This document shows, one piece after another, positions 1 to 5,049 of a stretch of 5,049 nucleotides of DNA. The stretch is from Acidobacteriaceae bacterium (GTDB lineage Bacteria; Acidobacteriota; Terriglobia; Terriglobales; Acidobacteriaceae). The notes beneath the pieces were generated by a model. It worked only from the letters and a program-made list of their open reading frames with translations, was not told the origin of the DNA and did not search any database. The stretch lies in the NCBI GenBank assembly GCA_003140785.1, contig PLKY01000030.1, positions 612 to 5,660 of the forward strand. Reading direction: 5' to 3'. The number at the start of each line of letters is the position of its first letter. Position 1 is the first letter of the stretch. The translations under genes were made by a program, and so were the position numbers.

Positions 1-135
1 CGATGCCGCCCCCGCAGACGGCGAATCAGAAGCCGACCGCGAGCCGTCTTGAGGCGTCACTCCCGTCCCCTGCGCAGTCGCCGGCACTAATCCTGCGCAC
101 GCCACACACACACCAACCAGCGCGATCCATTTCAT
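1..135 (-). CDS. N-terminal fragment of an exported protein of unknown function (cut by left edge)
   Basis: Reading the minus strand from the ATG at 135-133 gives 45 codons open to the window edge. The first residues look like a Sec signal peptide: MKW, then a hydrophobic core (IALVGVCVACAGLV, residues 4-17), then PATAQ with a plausible signal peptidase I site after Ala21 or Gln22. What follows is a low-complexity stretch rich in Gly, Ser, Ala, Pro and Thr (residues 23-45), as is common just behind a signal peptide or as a linker in periplasmic and secreted proteins. The Cys residues at 10 and 13 do not make a convincing lipobox. No good Shine-Dalgarno is seen before this ATG. It is divergent from pdaD. 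The remainder lies outside the window, so no function can be given. The call rests on the signal-peptide pattern alone. Confidence 0.6.
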   Translation of the reverse strand, partial: MKWIALVGVCVACAGLVPATAQGTGVTPQDGSRSASDSPSAGAAS

Positions 136-184
136 GCTTCTATAAACGCGGTTCGGCGAAAAAAGTTACTCCGCTTGTGAACGT

Positions 185-238
185 CGGATGAAATCCGTCC
201 CCACTGTGTCGCGACAGGGCAAGATGAGATAAACTCAT
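185..238. promoter_or_regulatory. Cluster of three short inverted repeats in the divergent intergenic region
   Basis: The stretch between the divergent starts (136-304) must hold the control signals for pdaD and the left-edge gene. It contains three short perfect inverted repeats within 54 bp. They are CGGAT-GAA-ATCCG at 185-197, the uninterrupted palindrome TGTCGCGACA at 207-216, and ATGAG-ATAAA-CTCAT at 224-238. The palindrome at 207-216 looks most like a half-site pair for a dimeric repressor. GATAAA at 228-233, inside the third repeat, is a weak -10-like match for a promoter toward pdaD, but I see no good -35 partner. The symmetry is visible directly; the regulatory role is inferred from location. 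Repeats of 5 bp arms can arise by chance. Confidence 0.3.
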
Positions 239-304
239 GCGGGAACGTTTGCGAAAGTCATTACCGCCGACGTCATGGAGGATACAAAGAAATTGGGAAA
301 GAGC

Positions 305-853
305 ATGGTCCCGAAGAAGATATTCTTCACAAAGGGCGTAGGCAAGCACAAAGAGCGTTTGACCTCGTTCGAGCTGGCACTCCGTGATGCAGGAATCGCT
401 TCGCAGAATCTGGTTCGCGTCTCGTCGATCTTTCCGCCGCAATGCAAGGTCATCCCTCGCAAAGAAGGTCTGAAGTATCTGGACCACGGCGAAGTGGTTT
501 TCGCCGTCATCGCCGAGAACTCGACGCGCGAGCCGCACCGGCTGGTAGTTGCCAGCATCGGCGTAGCCATCCCCGCCGACCGCGACACTTACGGCTATCT
601 CAGCGAGCACCACAGCTTCGGCGAGACCGAGGAACAGGCGGGCGAGTACGCGGAAGAACTGGCCGCTGAGATGCTCGCCACCACTCTCGACGTGGAATTC
701 GATCCCGACAAAAGCTGGGACGAGAAGAAAGAAATCTACCGCTTTTCCAACAAGATTGTGCGCACCAGCAACGTAACCCAGTCTGCCGTGGGCGACAAGC
801 GCGGACTCTGGACGACCACGATCGCTGCAGCCGTGCTGATTTTGGAAGTCTAG
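305..853 (+). CDS. pdaD: Pyruvoyl-dependent arginine decarboxylase (EC 4.1.1.19)
   Basis: Decarboxylates L-arginine to agmatine in the cytoplasm, the first step of putrescine synthesis here. The proenzyme cuts itself at a Ser-Ser bond, and the serine on the new beta-chain end becomes the pyruvoyl cofactor. Numbered from the chosen start (182 residues), the site is Ser40-Ser41 in NLVRVSSIFPP, matching Ser52-Ser53 of the Methanocaldococcus jannaschii enzyme as I recall it. Glu101 (GYLSEHH) aligns with its catalytic Glu109. Glu23 (SFELALRDAG) stands where the archaeal enzyme has Asp35. GEVVFAVIAENSTREP, VASIGVAIPAD and the closing GLWTTTIAAAVL are also family-typical. An in-frame ATG at 275 would add ten residues. 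I prefer 305 because family members commonly begin MVPKK and a purine-rich GGGAAAGAG precedes it, while 275 has no Shine-Dalgarno. The partner enzymes AguB and AguA are encoded just downstream. Confidence 0.95.
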   Translation: MVPKKIFFTKGVGKHKERLTSFELALRDAGIASQNLVRVSSIFPPQCKVIPRKEGLKYLDHGEVVFAVIAENSTREPHRLVVASIGVAIPADRDTYGYLSEHHSFGETEEQAGEYAEELAAEMLATTLDVEFDPDKSWDEKKEIYRFSNKIVRTSNVTQSAVGDKRGLWTTTIAAAVLILEV

Positions 854-903
854 AATCCGCAACCTAGTCGCCGAAATTTAGTAGTAATCCGCAGCGCTTC
901 TTA

Positions 904-930
904 GGCCAATCTCGCCAGGCGGGGTTGGCC
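904..930 (+). other. Hairpin in the pdaD-aguB gap, just upstream of aguB
   Basis: GGCCAATCTCG (904-914) can pair with CGGGGTTGGCC (920-930) around a five-base CCAGG loop. That is 11 pairs: nine Watson-Crick, with two G-U wobbles at 910/924 and 912/922. The outer six pairs (GGCCAA/TTGGCC) are perfect. No run of U follows (TTGCTGCATC comes next), so it is a poor intrinsic terminator. It lies 20 bases before the aguB ATG. It could act as a processing or stability element separating pdaD from the downstream genes, or as a leader structure for aguB. It is the most notable element in the 97-bp gap, which also repeats AATCCGCA at 854-861 and 886-893. Confidence 0.35.
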
Positions 931-950
931 TTGCTGCATCAACTCGGAGA

Positions 951-1871
951 ATGAACGAACCCGACATGGTCGATAAACGAAAATACAACGTTGGCTTGGT
1001 GCAAATGCGCATGGGGCCGGATCCGGAGGCGAACTTTGCCTCGGCAATCCGGCATATCCGTGAAGCTTCGCGGCTGGGTGCAAACATCGTGTGCCTACCC
1101 GAGCTCTTCCGCGCGCAGTATTTCTGCCAACGGGAAGATCTGCGCCTGTTTGACCTGGCCGAGCCGATTCCGGGCCCATCGACATCGGCGCTTGGCGAAG
1201 TTGCGCGCGAAGCCCGCGTGGTCATCGTGGCTTCTTTGTTTGAGCGTCGCGCACCGGGGCTTTATCACAACACGGCTGTGACGCTCGGATTGGATGGCAA
1301 CATCGCCAGCGTCTATCGCAAGATGCACATCCCGGACGACCCCCTTTATTACGAGAAGTATTACTTTGCGCCCGGCGATCTGGGATTTCGTGCTGTCGAT
1401 ACAGCCTTTGGCCGAGTCGGCACCCTCGTTTGCTGGGACCAGTGGTACCCGGAAGGGGCTCGGCTCACGGCGTTGCAGGGCGCCGAGGTTCTCTTCTATC
1501 CCACCGCGATTGGCTGGCACCCCGCCGAGAAAGACGAATTCGGAGCGGCCCAATACGATGCGTGGCAGACCATTCAGAGGGCGCATGCCATTGCCAACGG
1601 CGTTTACGTGGCTGGGGTGAATCGCGTGGGCCACGAGCATGGCGACATTCTCGGCAACAAGGCCACCGGACCGGGCTTGCAGTTCTGGGGCGGCAGTTTT
1701 CTGGCCGACCCGTTCGGCCGCGTCGTTGCTAAAGCTTCCCATGATGCGGAGGAGATTCTGCTGGGCGAAATCGACGTGTCGCTGATTGAAGAGACACGCC
1801 GCAACTGGCCGTTTCTGCGCGACCGGCGCATCGATGCGTATGGGGCGATCACGAAGAGATTCTTGGACTAG
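951..1871 (+). CDS. aguB: N-carbamoylputrescine amidase (EC 3.5.1.53)
   Basis: Hydrolyses N-carbamoylputrescine to putrescine, CO2 and ammonia, the last step of the agmatine deiminase route; cytoplasmic. It is a 306-residue member of the nitrilase (carbon-nitrogen hydrolase) superfamily, close to the usual 290-300. The Glu-Lys-Cys triad is visible: Glu51 in CLPELF, Lys124 in YRKMHIPDD, and Cys161 in LVCWDQWYPE. IPDDPLYYEKYYFAPGD and AIGWHPAEK, together with the C-terminal GGSFLADPFG, are characteristic of AguB rather than other nitrilases. The start is uncertain. GGAGA at 946-950 abuts the ATG at 951, which is too close for a good ribosome site, while the in-frame ATG at 966 is about 15 bases away. 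The tight run of genes begins here, with the next gene only 6 bp downstream. AguA, which supplies its substrate, is two genes down. Confidence 0.96.
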   Translation: MNEPDMVDKRKYNVGLVQMRMGPDPEANFASAIRHIREASRLGANIVCLPELFRAQYFCQREDLRLFDLAEPIPGPSTSALGEVAREARVVIVASLFERRAPGLYHNTAVTLGLDGNIASVYRKMHIPDDPLYYEKYYFAPGDLGFRAVDTAFGRVGTLVCWDQWYPEGARLTALQGAEVLFYPTAIGWHPAEKDEFGAAQYDAWQTIQRAHAIANGVYVAGVNRVGHEHGDILGNKATGPGLQFWGGSFLADPFGRVVAKASHDAEEILLGEIDVSLIEETRRNWPFLRDRRIDAYGAITKRFLD

Positions 1872-1877
1872 AAGAGT

Positions 1878-2447
1878 ATGAAGAACGAAGGTGATCGTTA
1901 CGCGCTTCCCCCCAATACTTTCTCCATGGAACATAAACCCGATCCGGATGGGCCGGGGATTTACTTTATTTTTCTTAAGGAACGAAATGCACTGGGAGTT
2001 TTCTCGCCTGGACCAGATCGACTCCTTTACATCGGCAAGAGCGAGTCAAAGATCGAGGCAAGAAATCATGCAGAATATGAGGACAGCTCTCCATCAACAC
2101 TGAGACGTTCTTTAGGGGCAATCCTTAGATCGAACTCCTTTCCGGATCACGCCGTTTTTCCGCGAAAGTCCAAGAGAAGTCTATCGGGGAAGGCCCTCAA
2201 AAAAGCAATTCAGAATTATCGGTTTTCGGATGAAAGCGAGGCTTTCTTAAGCGAATGGATGATCGGGCATCTGACGTATGACTATGACATCACCGCAGCA
2301 GGAGTTGAAGAGATTAAGGCGATGGAGCGCAAATATATTTCCCAATGGAATCCAGTTTTGAATCTGACGTACTGCAACCACCGCCTGAAGGTAGAACTTC
2401 AACAATCGCGCGAGCGATGCAGGCTCGAGGCCGGGAAAAAGAGTTGA
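1878..2447 (+). CDS. GIY-YIG nuclease-fold protein of unknown role
   Basis: A 189-residue protein with the GIY-YIG endonuclease signature: GPGIYFI (Tyr29), then LLYIGKS (Tyr51), an arginine-rich segment LRRSLGAILR (residues 75-84), and near the C-terminus ME-RKYISQWNPVLN. There Glu150 fits the metal-binding glutamate and Asn158 or Asn162 the conserved asparagine. All key positions therefore seem present, so nuclease activity is plausible. About 14 residues separate GIY from the strand before YIG, slightly longer than in UvrC-type domains. The tail (residues 165-189) is basic and could bind nucleic acid. It lies 6 bp after aguB and 5 bp before aguA, with the same orientation. Counting 1921-2280 gives 170 G+C in 360 bases (47%), below most of the neighbouring genes. 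It could be a recently acquired gene, a homing-type or repair nuclease, or a degenerate regulator. I do not recognise a named family. Confidence 0.85.
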   Translation: MKNEGDRYALPPNTFSMEHKPDPDGPGIYFIFLKERNALGVFSPGPDRLLYIGKSESKIEARNHAEYEDSSPSTLRRSLGAILRSNSFPDHAVFPRKSKRSLSGKALKKAIQNYRFSDESEAFLSEWMIGHLTYDYDITAAGVEEIKAMERKYISQWNPVLNLTYCNHRLKVELQQSRERCRLEAGKKS

Positions 2448-2452
2448 AATCG

Positions 2453-3535
2453 ATGAATAGTACACCGCGCGAACTCGGCTATCGCATGCCTGCCGAGTGG
2501 GAGCCGCATGAGGCCACCTGGCTGGCGTGGCCGCACAACCGCGAAGATTGGCCGGGAAAGTTTCAGCCCATTCCATGGGTCTATGCCGAAATCGTCCGGC
2601 TGCTCGCGGCGGGCGAGCGGGTCAACATCCTCGTCGAGGACGCCAAGGCAGAGAAGCTCGCCGCCGGCATCCTCAAGCGGGCCGGAGCCGACCTGGCCCA
2701 GGTCAGTTTTCACCATTGGCCAACGGACCGCGTATGGACTCGCGATTCCGGTCCGATCTTCGTCCGCAATCCCGAAGGGCGCGTCGCCGTTACCAACTGG
2801 CATTTCAACGCCTGGGCCAAATATTCCGATTGGCATTTGGACGATCAGATCCCCGGTCGAGTCGCTGAATTGCTTGGCCTTCCGGAATGGCAGCCGACGA
2901 TTGAGATCGCGGACGAGCCCCGTCGATTAGTTCTTGAAGGCGGCTCGATTGACACAAACGGGCAGGGCACCCTGCTCACAACCGAGGAATGCCTGCTGAG
3001 TGAAGTCCAGCAGCGCAATCCTGGTGTAAGTCGCGGGCAGATAGAGCAGGCCTTTTATGAATACCTGGGCGTCGATCGAGTCATCTGGCTCGGTTGCGGT
3101 ATTGCCGGCGATGACACACATGGCCACGTGGACGATATCAGCCGCTTCGTCGGCCCGACCACGATCGTCACTACCATCGAACCGAATACGAAAGACTCGA
3201 ACCACGAACCGCTGGCCGAAAATCTTGCTCGACTAAAAGCCGCACGCACCCTCGACGGCAAGCAATTTTCGATTGTCGAATTGCCTGTGCCGCGGCCGGT
3301 TATCTTTCGCAAGCAACGGCTTCCGGCAAGCTACGCCAATTTTTATCTGGCGAATGGGCTGGTCCTGATGCCCACGTTTCATGATCCGAACGATCGCGTT
3401 GCGCTGAATATTCTGGCCGAAATTTTCCCGGATCGCGACGTGATCGGCATTCACAGCGTCGACTTGATCTGGGGGCTGGGTGCGCTTCACTGCATGACGC
3501 AGCATCAGCCCGCAGATGACGCAGACCTGAGTTAG
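2453..3535 (+). CDS. aguA: Agmatine deiminase (EC 3.5.3.12)
   Basis: Converts agmatine and water to N-carbamoylputrescine and ammonia, linking PdaD to AguB; cytoplasmic, of the peptidyl-arginine-deiminase-like guanidino-modifying fold. It has 360 residues from the ATG at 2453, a normal family length. Visible signatures in order are MPAEWEPHEATWLAWP near the N-terminus, WTRDSGP (about 95-101), LEGGSID (about 161-167), DDTHGHVDD with the catalytic histidine near 225, and GLGALHCMTQ with the nucleophile Cys347. The usual GGG before the catalytic HC is GLG here, a mild variation. The frame is open upstream to 2345, but that extension only overlaps the GIY-YIG gene and resembles nothing in the family, whereas MPAEWEPHE starts at residue 12 of the chosen protein. 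The stop of the upstream gene is 5 bp away, so translation is probably coupled, with GAGTTGAAATCG before the start as a weak ribosome site. Confidence 0.96.
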   Translation: MNSTPRELGYRMPAEWEPHEATWLAWPHNREDWPGKFQPIPWVYAEIVRLLAAGERVNILVEDAKAEKLAAGILKRAGADLAQVSFHHWPTDRVWTRDSGPIFVRNPEGRVAVTNWHFNAWAKYSDWHLDDQIPGRVAELLGLPEWQPTIEIADEPRRLVLEGGSIDTNGQGTLLTTEECLLSEVQQRNPGVSRGQIEQAFYEYLGVDRVIWLGCGIAGDDTHGHVDDISRFVGPTTIVTTIEPNTKDSNHEPLAENLARLKAARTLDGKQFSIVELPVPRPVIFRKQRLPASYANFYLANGLVLMPTFHDPNDRVALNILAEIFPDRDVIGIHSVDLIWGLGALHCMTQHQPADDADLS

Positions 3536-3558
3536 AATTCTCGCAGGGAGTGGAGGCC

Positions 3559-3831
3559 ATGGCCCTGACAGTCAAGGAAGCGATCCGGGCAGCGCGTTCC
3601 CATCTACTTGAACTTGCCCCTGAAATTGCTGTGATTGCGCCGGAAGACATTCGGCTTGAGGAGATCGAGCGCGCTGGCGATTTCGACTGGGCGATAACAT
3701 TCAGCATTCCCGGTGGGTCCTCGCTGAACGGGTTTTCGTCCAACCCCTTCGGCTTCAATCGGGTTGCCAAGGTTGTCGTCGTCGATGGCTCGGATGGAAA
3801 GTTCGTCTCTTTGAAGCAACGGGCGGCATGA
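3559..3831 (+). CDS. Small unknown protein paired with a PIN-domain protein (antitoxin candidate)
   Basis: A 90-residue soluble protein with no signal peptide. It begins with a helix-like TVKEAIRAARSHLLELAPE (residues 4-22), then RLEEIERAGDFDWAITFSIPG (32-52), a Gly/Ser/Asn-rich loop (52-67), and RVAKVVVVDGSDGKFVSLKQR (68-88). The helix, LEEIE, DWAITFS and VVVDGSDGKFVSLK order resembles PepSY-like small folds and small proteins I recall being encoded next to PIN genes. This is recall, not a search. ATG 3559 is preferred to the GTG at 3550 because CAGGGAG (3545-3550) sits eight bases before it. Its TGA overlaps the next ATG (ATGA, 3828-3831), and it starts 23 bp after aguA. The layout of a small gene directly ahead of a PIN gene is that of an antitoxin. 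However, no DNA-binding motif (AbrB, MetJ/Arc or HTH) is apparent, so regulation by binding its own promoter is not evident. Confidence 0.8.
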   Translation: MALTVKEAIRAARSHLLELAPEIAVIAPEDIRLEEIERAGDFDWAITFSIPGGSSLNGFSSNPFGFNRVAKVVVVDGSDGKFVSLKQRAA

Positions 3832-4328
3832 AGCTCTCCGAGTATCCCTCGCTGAGGTCCCATCTGGGCCGTCCAGCCGTCCTAGACAGCAATTTGCTCC
3901 TCTTGCATCTGTGCTGTGAGTTCGATCCGCCACTTGTTCATTCGTTCAAGCGCCTGAACATTTTCGATCCCGGAGATGCCGTTCTTCTCTCGGCTACCCT
4001 AGATTTGTTCTCGACACTGCACACAACTCCCCACGTACTGACCGAGGTCTCCAATCTCGCCAACTCACTTCCAGGTTGGAGAAAAGACTCCTGGTCCCGC
4101 TTTTTCGCGGCGCGGGTTGTCTTGATCTCGGAGGAGTACCGCTCTTCCCGTGAGCTTGCAGCCGATTCCGCAGCCATGCGATTTGGATTGACGGATGCCG
4201 CGCTGGCTCGGCTCGCTCGAACGCATACGGTTCTGACTGTCGACTGGCCGCTGACAGGGTTTCTTGAAAGTCGTGGTCTGCCCGTTGTCAACTTCAACCA
4301 TCTGCGCGAATTTGAGTTTGATTCATGA
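3828..4328 (+). CDS. PIN-domain protein, putative ribonuclease (toxin candidate)
   Basis: A 166-residue protein with the four acidic positions of the PIN fold in the right order: Asp20 in AVLDSNLLLL, Glu73 in HVLTEVSNL, Asp123 in GLTDAALARLA, and Asp139 in VLTVDWPL. The final VVNFNHLREF (residues 153-162) is also PIN-like. With these residues intact, Mg2+-dependent single-strand RNA cleavage is plausible. It is longer than a typical VapC (about 130), with extra sequence between the first Asp and the Glu (about 24-66, including FDPGDAVLLSATLDLF). The start codon overlaps the stop of the small gene (ATGA), and its own stop overlaps the tadA start (ATGA at 4325-4328), so all three are likely translated from one message. 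Target RNA and toxicity cannot be read from sequence. It may instead be a housekeeping RNA-processing enzyme. Confidence 0.88.
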   Translation: MKLSEYPSLRSHLGRPAVLDSNLLLLHLCCEFDPPLVHSFKRLNIFDPGDAVLLSATLDLFSTLHTTPHVLTEVSNLANSLPGWRKDSWSRFFAARVVLISEEYRSSRELAADSAAMRFGLTDAALARLARTHTVLTVDWPLTGFLESRGLPVVNFNHLREFEFDS

Positions 4329-4777
4329 CCGAAATCGAGTTCATACAGGCTGCGCTGGCTGAAGCGCGCTCTGCGGCGCAAGCCGGCGAGGTGCCGATTG
4401 GTGCTGTTCTTGTTCACGACGGCGAGATCGTTGCGCGCGGCCAGAATCGAGTTCTTCGCGACAACGATCCGACAGCCCATGCCGAGATTGTGAGCATTCG
4501 AGAGGCCGCGAGGGTTCTTGGCAATTACCGCCTGAACGGCTGCTCGCTCTTTGTCACGCTGGAACCATGCGCCATGTGCGCGGGGGCTATGATTCATGCG
4601 CGGCTTGACCGGATGGTGTTTGCTGCCGCGGACCCGAAGGCCGGTGCATGCGGATCTGTCCTGTCAGTGCTGAACCATCCGCAGCTCAACCACCAGATGC
4701 TGGTCGAACAGGGAATCATGGCCGATGAAGCGGCGGAGTTGTTGCGGAGTTTCTTTCGCGAACGGCGATCCGTCTAG
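4325..4777 (+). CDS. tadA: tRNA-specific adenosine deaminase (EC 3.5.4.33)
   Basis: Deaminates A34 to inosine in the anticodon of tRNA-Arg(ACG), letting one tRNA read CGU, CGC and CGA. It is an essential cytoplasmic zinc enzyme in most bacteria. The 150-residue length is standard. The zinc site is complete: His52 and the proton-shuttling Glu54 in TAHAEI, and Cys82 and Cys85 in LEPCAMCAGAMIHARL. GEVPIGAVLV (21-30) and DPKAGACGSV (103-111) are typical of TadA rather than cytidine or guanine deaminases. The DPKAGACGS form and a C-terminal FFRERR tail strengthen the call. The start overlaps the PIN stop (ATGA). No independent ribosome site is convincing, which suggests coupling to the upstream gene. 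The stop codon shares CTAG with the convergent cupin gene. Confidence 0.97.
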   Translation: MTEIEFIQAALAEARSAAQAGEVPIGAVLVHDGEIVARGQNRVLRDNDPTAHAEIVSIREAARVLGNYRLNGCSLFVTLEPCAMCAGAMIHARLDRMVFAAADPKAGACGSVLSVLNHPQLNHQMLVEQGIMADEAAELLRSFFRERRSV

Positions 4778-4784
4778 CTTCGCG
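4757..4784. other. Bulged hairpin spanning the convergent gene ends
   Basis: CGCGAA (4757-4762) is the exact reverse complement of TTCGCG (4779-4784). Inside it CGG (4763-4765) pairs with CCG (4770-4772) around a CGAT loop, leaving TCTAGC (4773-4778) as a bulge that includes the shared stop codons. It is symmetrical, so it could form in either transcript at the tail-to-tail junction. It has no T run on either side, so it is a weak candidate as a bidirectional terminator. Confidence 0.25.
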
Positions 4785-5049
4785 TTAGCGCTCGAATGCG
4801 TTCTGCCTGGTTCGGCCACTTGGCTGCTAACTCTGCATAGGTCGCATTGCAATAGTCGGCGTAGTCGAATCCCGGCGTTACGGTGCATCCCAACAAGGCC
4901 ACTCGTCCGTTGCCGATCAGTCGTGTTCCTTGCCACACGCCTGCTGGGACGACTAACTGCACTTGCTGCCCGGCCGCCAGATCTTGTCCGAGAGTGAAAA
5001 GCGCGGAGCGCCCGGCGGGGTGCAGTTGCAGCATCTCCACCGGATCGCC
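4774..5049 (-). CDS. C-terminal part of a DUF985 (cupin_5) family protein, cut by right edge
   Basis: Reading the minus strand from the edge gives 91 residues ending in TAG at 4776-4774. They begin GDPVEMLQLHPAG, where DUF985 cupins have their GDP-x-E-x-x-x-L-x-P-x-G turn. FTLGQDLAAGQQVQLVVPAGVWQGTRL and LLGCTVTPGFDYADY follow, both strongly typical of the family. The C-terminus is helical (YAELAAKWPNQAERIRALTRS). Usual family length is about 150-180 residues, so the first strands of the barrel, including the metal-site half, lie beyond the edge. An in-frame GTG at 5040 is internal and not the start, since the family pattern runs on upstream. DUF985 proteins have a double-stranded beta-helix fold and no firm general function, though some have been likened to sugar epimerases. 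It overlaps the tadA stop by four bases. Confidence 0.9.
   Translation of the reverse strand, partial: GDPVEMLQLHPAGRSALFTLGQDLAAGQQVQLVVPAGVWQGTRLIGNGRVALLGCTVTPGFDYADYCNATYAELAAKWPNQAERIRALTRS

Noticed and set aside
103..113. Short CA-repeat (ACACACACA) as a microsatellite or recombination site
   Set aside because: It is only about five units long and is explained as codons of the signal-peptide core on the minus strand (Gly-Val-Cys-Val).
136..150. TATAGA (minus strand) just upstream of the left-edge gene as a leaderless -10 box
   Set aside because: It ends only three bases before the ATG, too close even for a leaderless transcript, and no convincing -35 is seen at the right distance.
275..304. 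Ten-residue longer start of pdaD at ATG 275
   Set aside because: There is no Shine-Dalgarno before it, and the family usually begins at the MVPKK position. It cannot be fully excluded, since GGAGG at 277-281 and the purine-rich stretch could serve either reading.
140..862. 240-codon minus-strand frame opposite pdaD
   Set aside because: It covers all of the clearly coding pdaD and the intergenic region, and its protein shows no recognisable motif. The real minus-strand gene in this area is the signal-peptide frame starting at 135, which lies in a different reading frame.
854..893. Direct repeat AATCCGCA at 854-861 and 886-893 as an insertion-site duplication
   Set aside because: Eight bases repeated within 40 bp is weak, nothing mobile lies between the copies, and they have no matching inverted ends.
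1095..1934. Long open frame (279 codons) on the minus strand opposite aguB
   Set aside because: It lies antisense to a gene with a complete catalytic triad, its protein resembles no family I know, and high G+C sequence commonly leaves such open antisense frames.
2345..2452. N-terminal extension of aguA by 36 codons
   Set aside because: This part overlaps the GIY-YIG coding sequence, has no resemblance to agmatine deiminases, and the family N-terminus fits the ATG at 2453.
3300..3863. 187-codon minus-strand frame opposite aguA end and the small gene
   Set aside because: It crosses the end of a confirmed enzyme gene and the well-formed small-protein/PIN junction, is arginine- and serine-rich as antisense frames usually are, and has no recognisable domain.

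Overview
The window is about 57-60% G+C by eye and holds nine protein-coding genes, two of them cut by the window edges. No rRNA, tRNA, insertion sequence or CRISPR array is visible. The gene content is typical of a free-living bacterium. It includes a pyruvoyl-type arginine decarboxylase of the bacterial form, AguB, AguA, a bacterial TadA and a cupin of the DUF985 type. I lean toward Acidobacteriota (Terriglobia-like) from the protein style and gene combination, but this is an impression from memory and not a demonstrated placement.

Layout: positions 1-135 (minus strand) carry the first 45 codons of an exported protein. A divergent intergenic region follows, with three short inverted repeats. 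On the plus strand come pdaD (305-853), a 97-bp gap with a strong hairpin, then a tight run of six genes. These are aguB (951-1871), a GIY-YIG nuclease-fold gene (1878-2447), aguA (2453-3535), a 90-residue unknown protein (3559-3831), a PIN-domain protein (3828-4328) and tadA (4325-4777). Gaps in this run are 6, 5 and 23 bp, then two ATGA start-stop overlaps. A minus-strand cupin gene (4774 to the right edge) meets tadA tail to tail, the two genes sharing one CTAG that supplies both stop codons.

How the genes work together: pdaD, aguA and aguB encode a complete arginine to agmatine to N-carbamoylputrescine to putrescine route, which is the clear biochemical theme. Embedded in it, between aguB and aguA, is a GIY-YIG gene of lower G+C (about 47% over 1921-2280) with no obvious metabolic role. 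Downstream, the small protein and PIN protein form a translationally coupled pair laid out like a toxin-antitoxin module. That pair is itself coupled to tadA, which edits A34 to inosine in tRNA-Arg(ACG).

The parts most worth a second look are the small-protein/PIN/tadA cassette and the GIY-YIG insertion. The enzymes of the putrescine route look intact and ordinary in their key residues.
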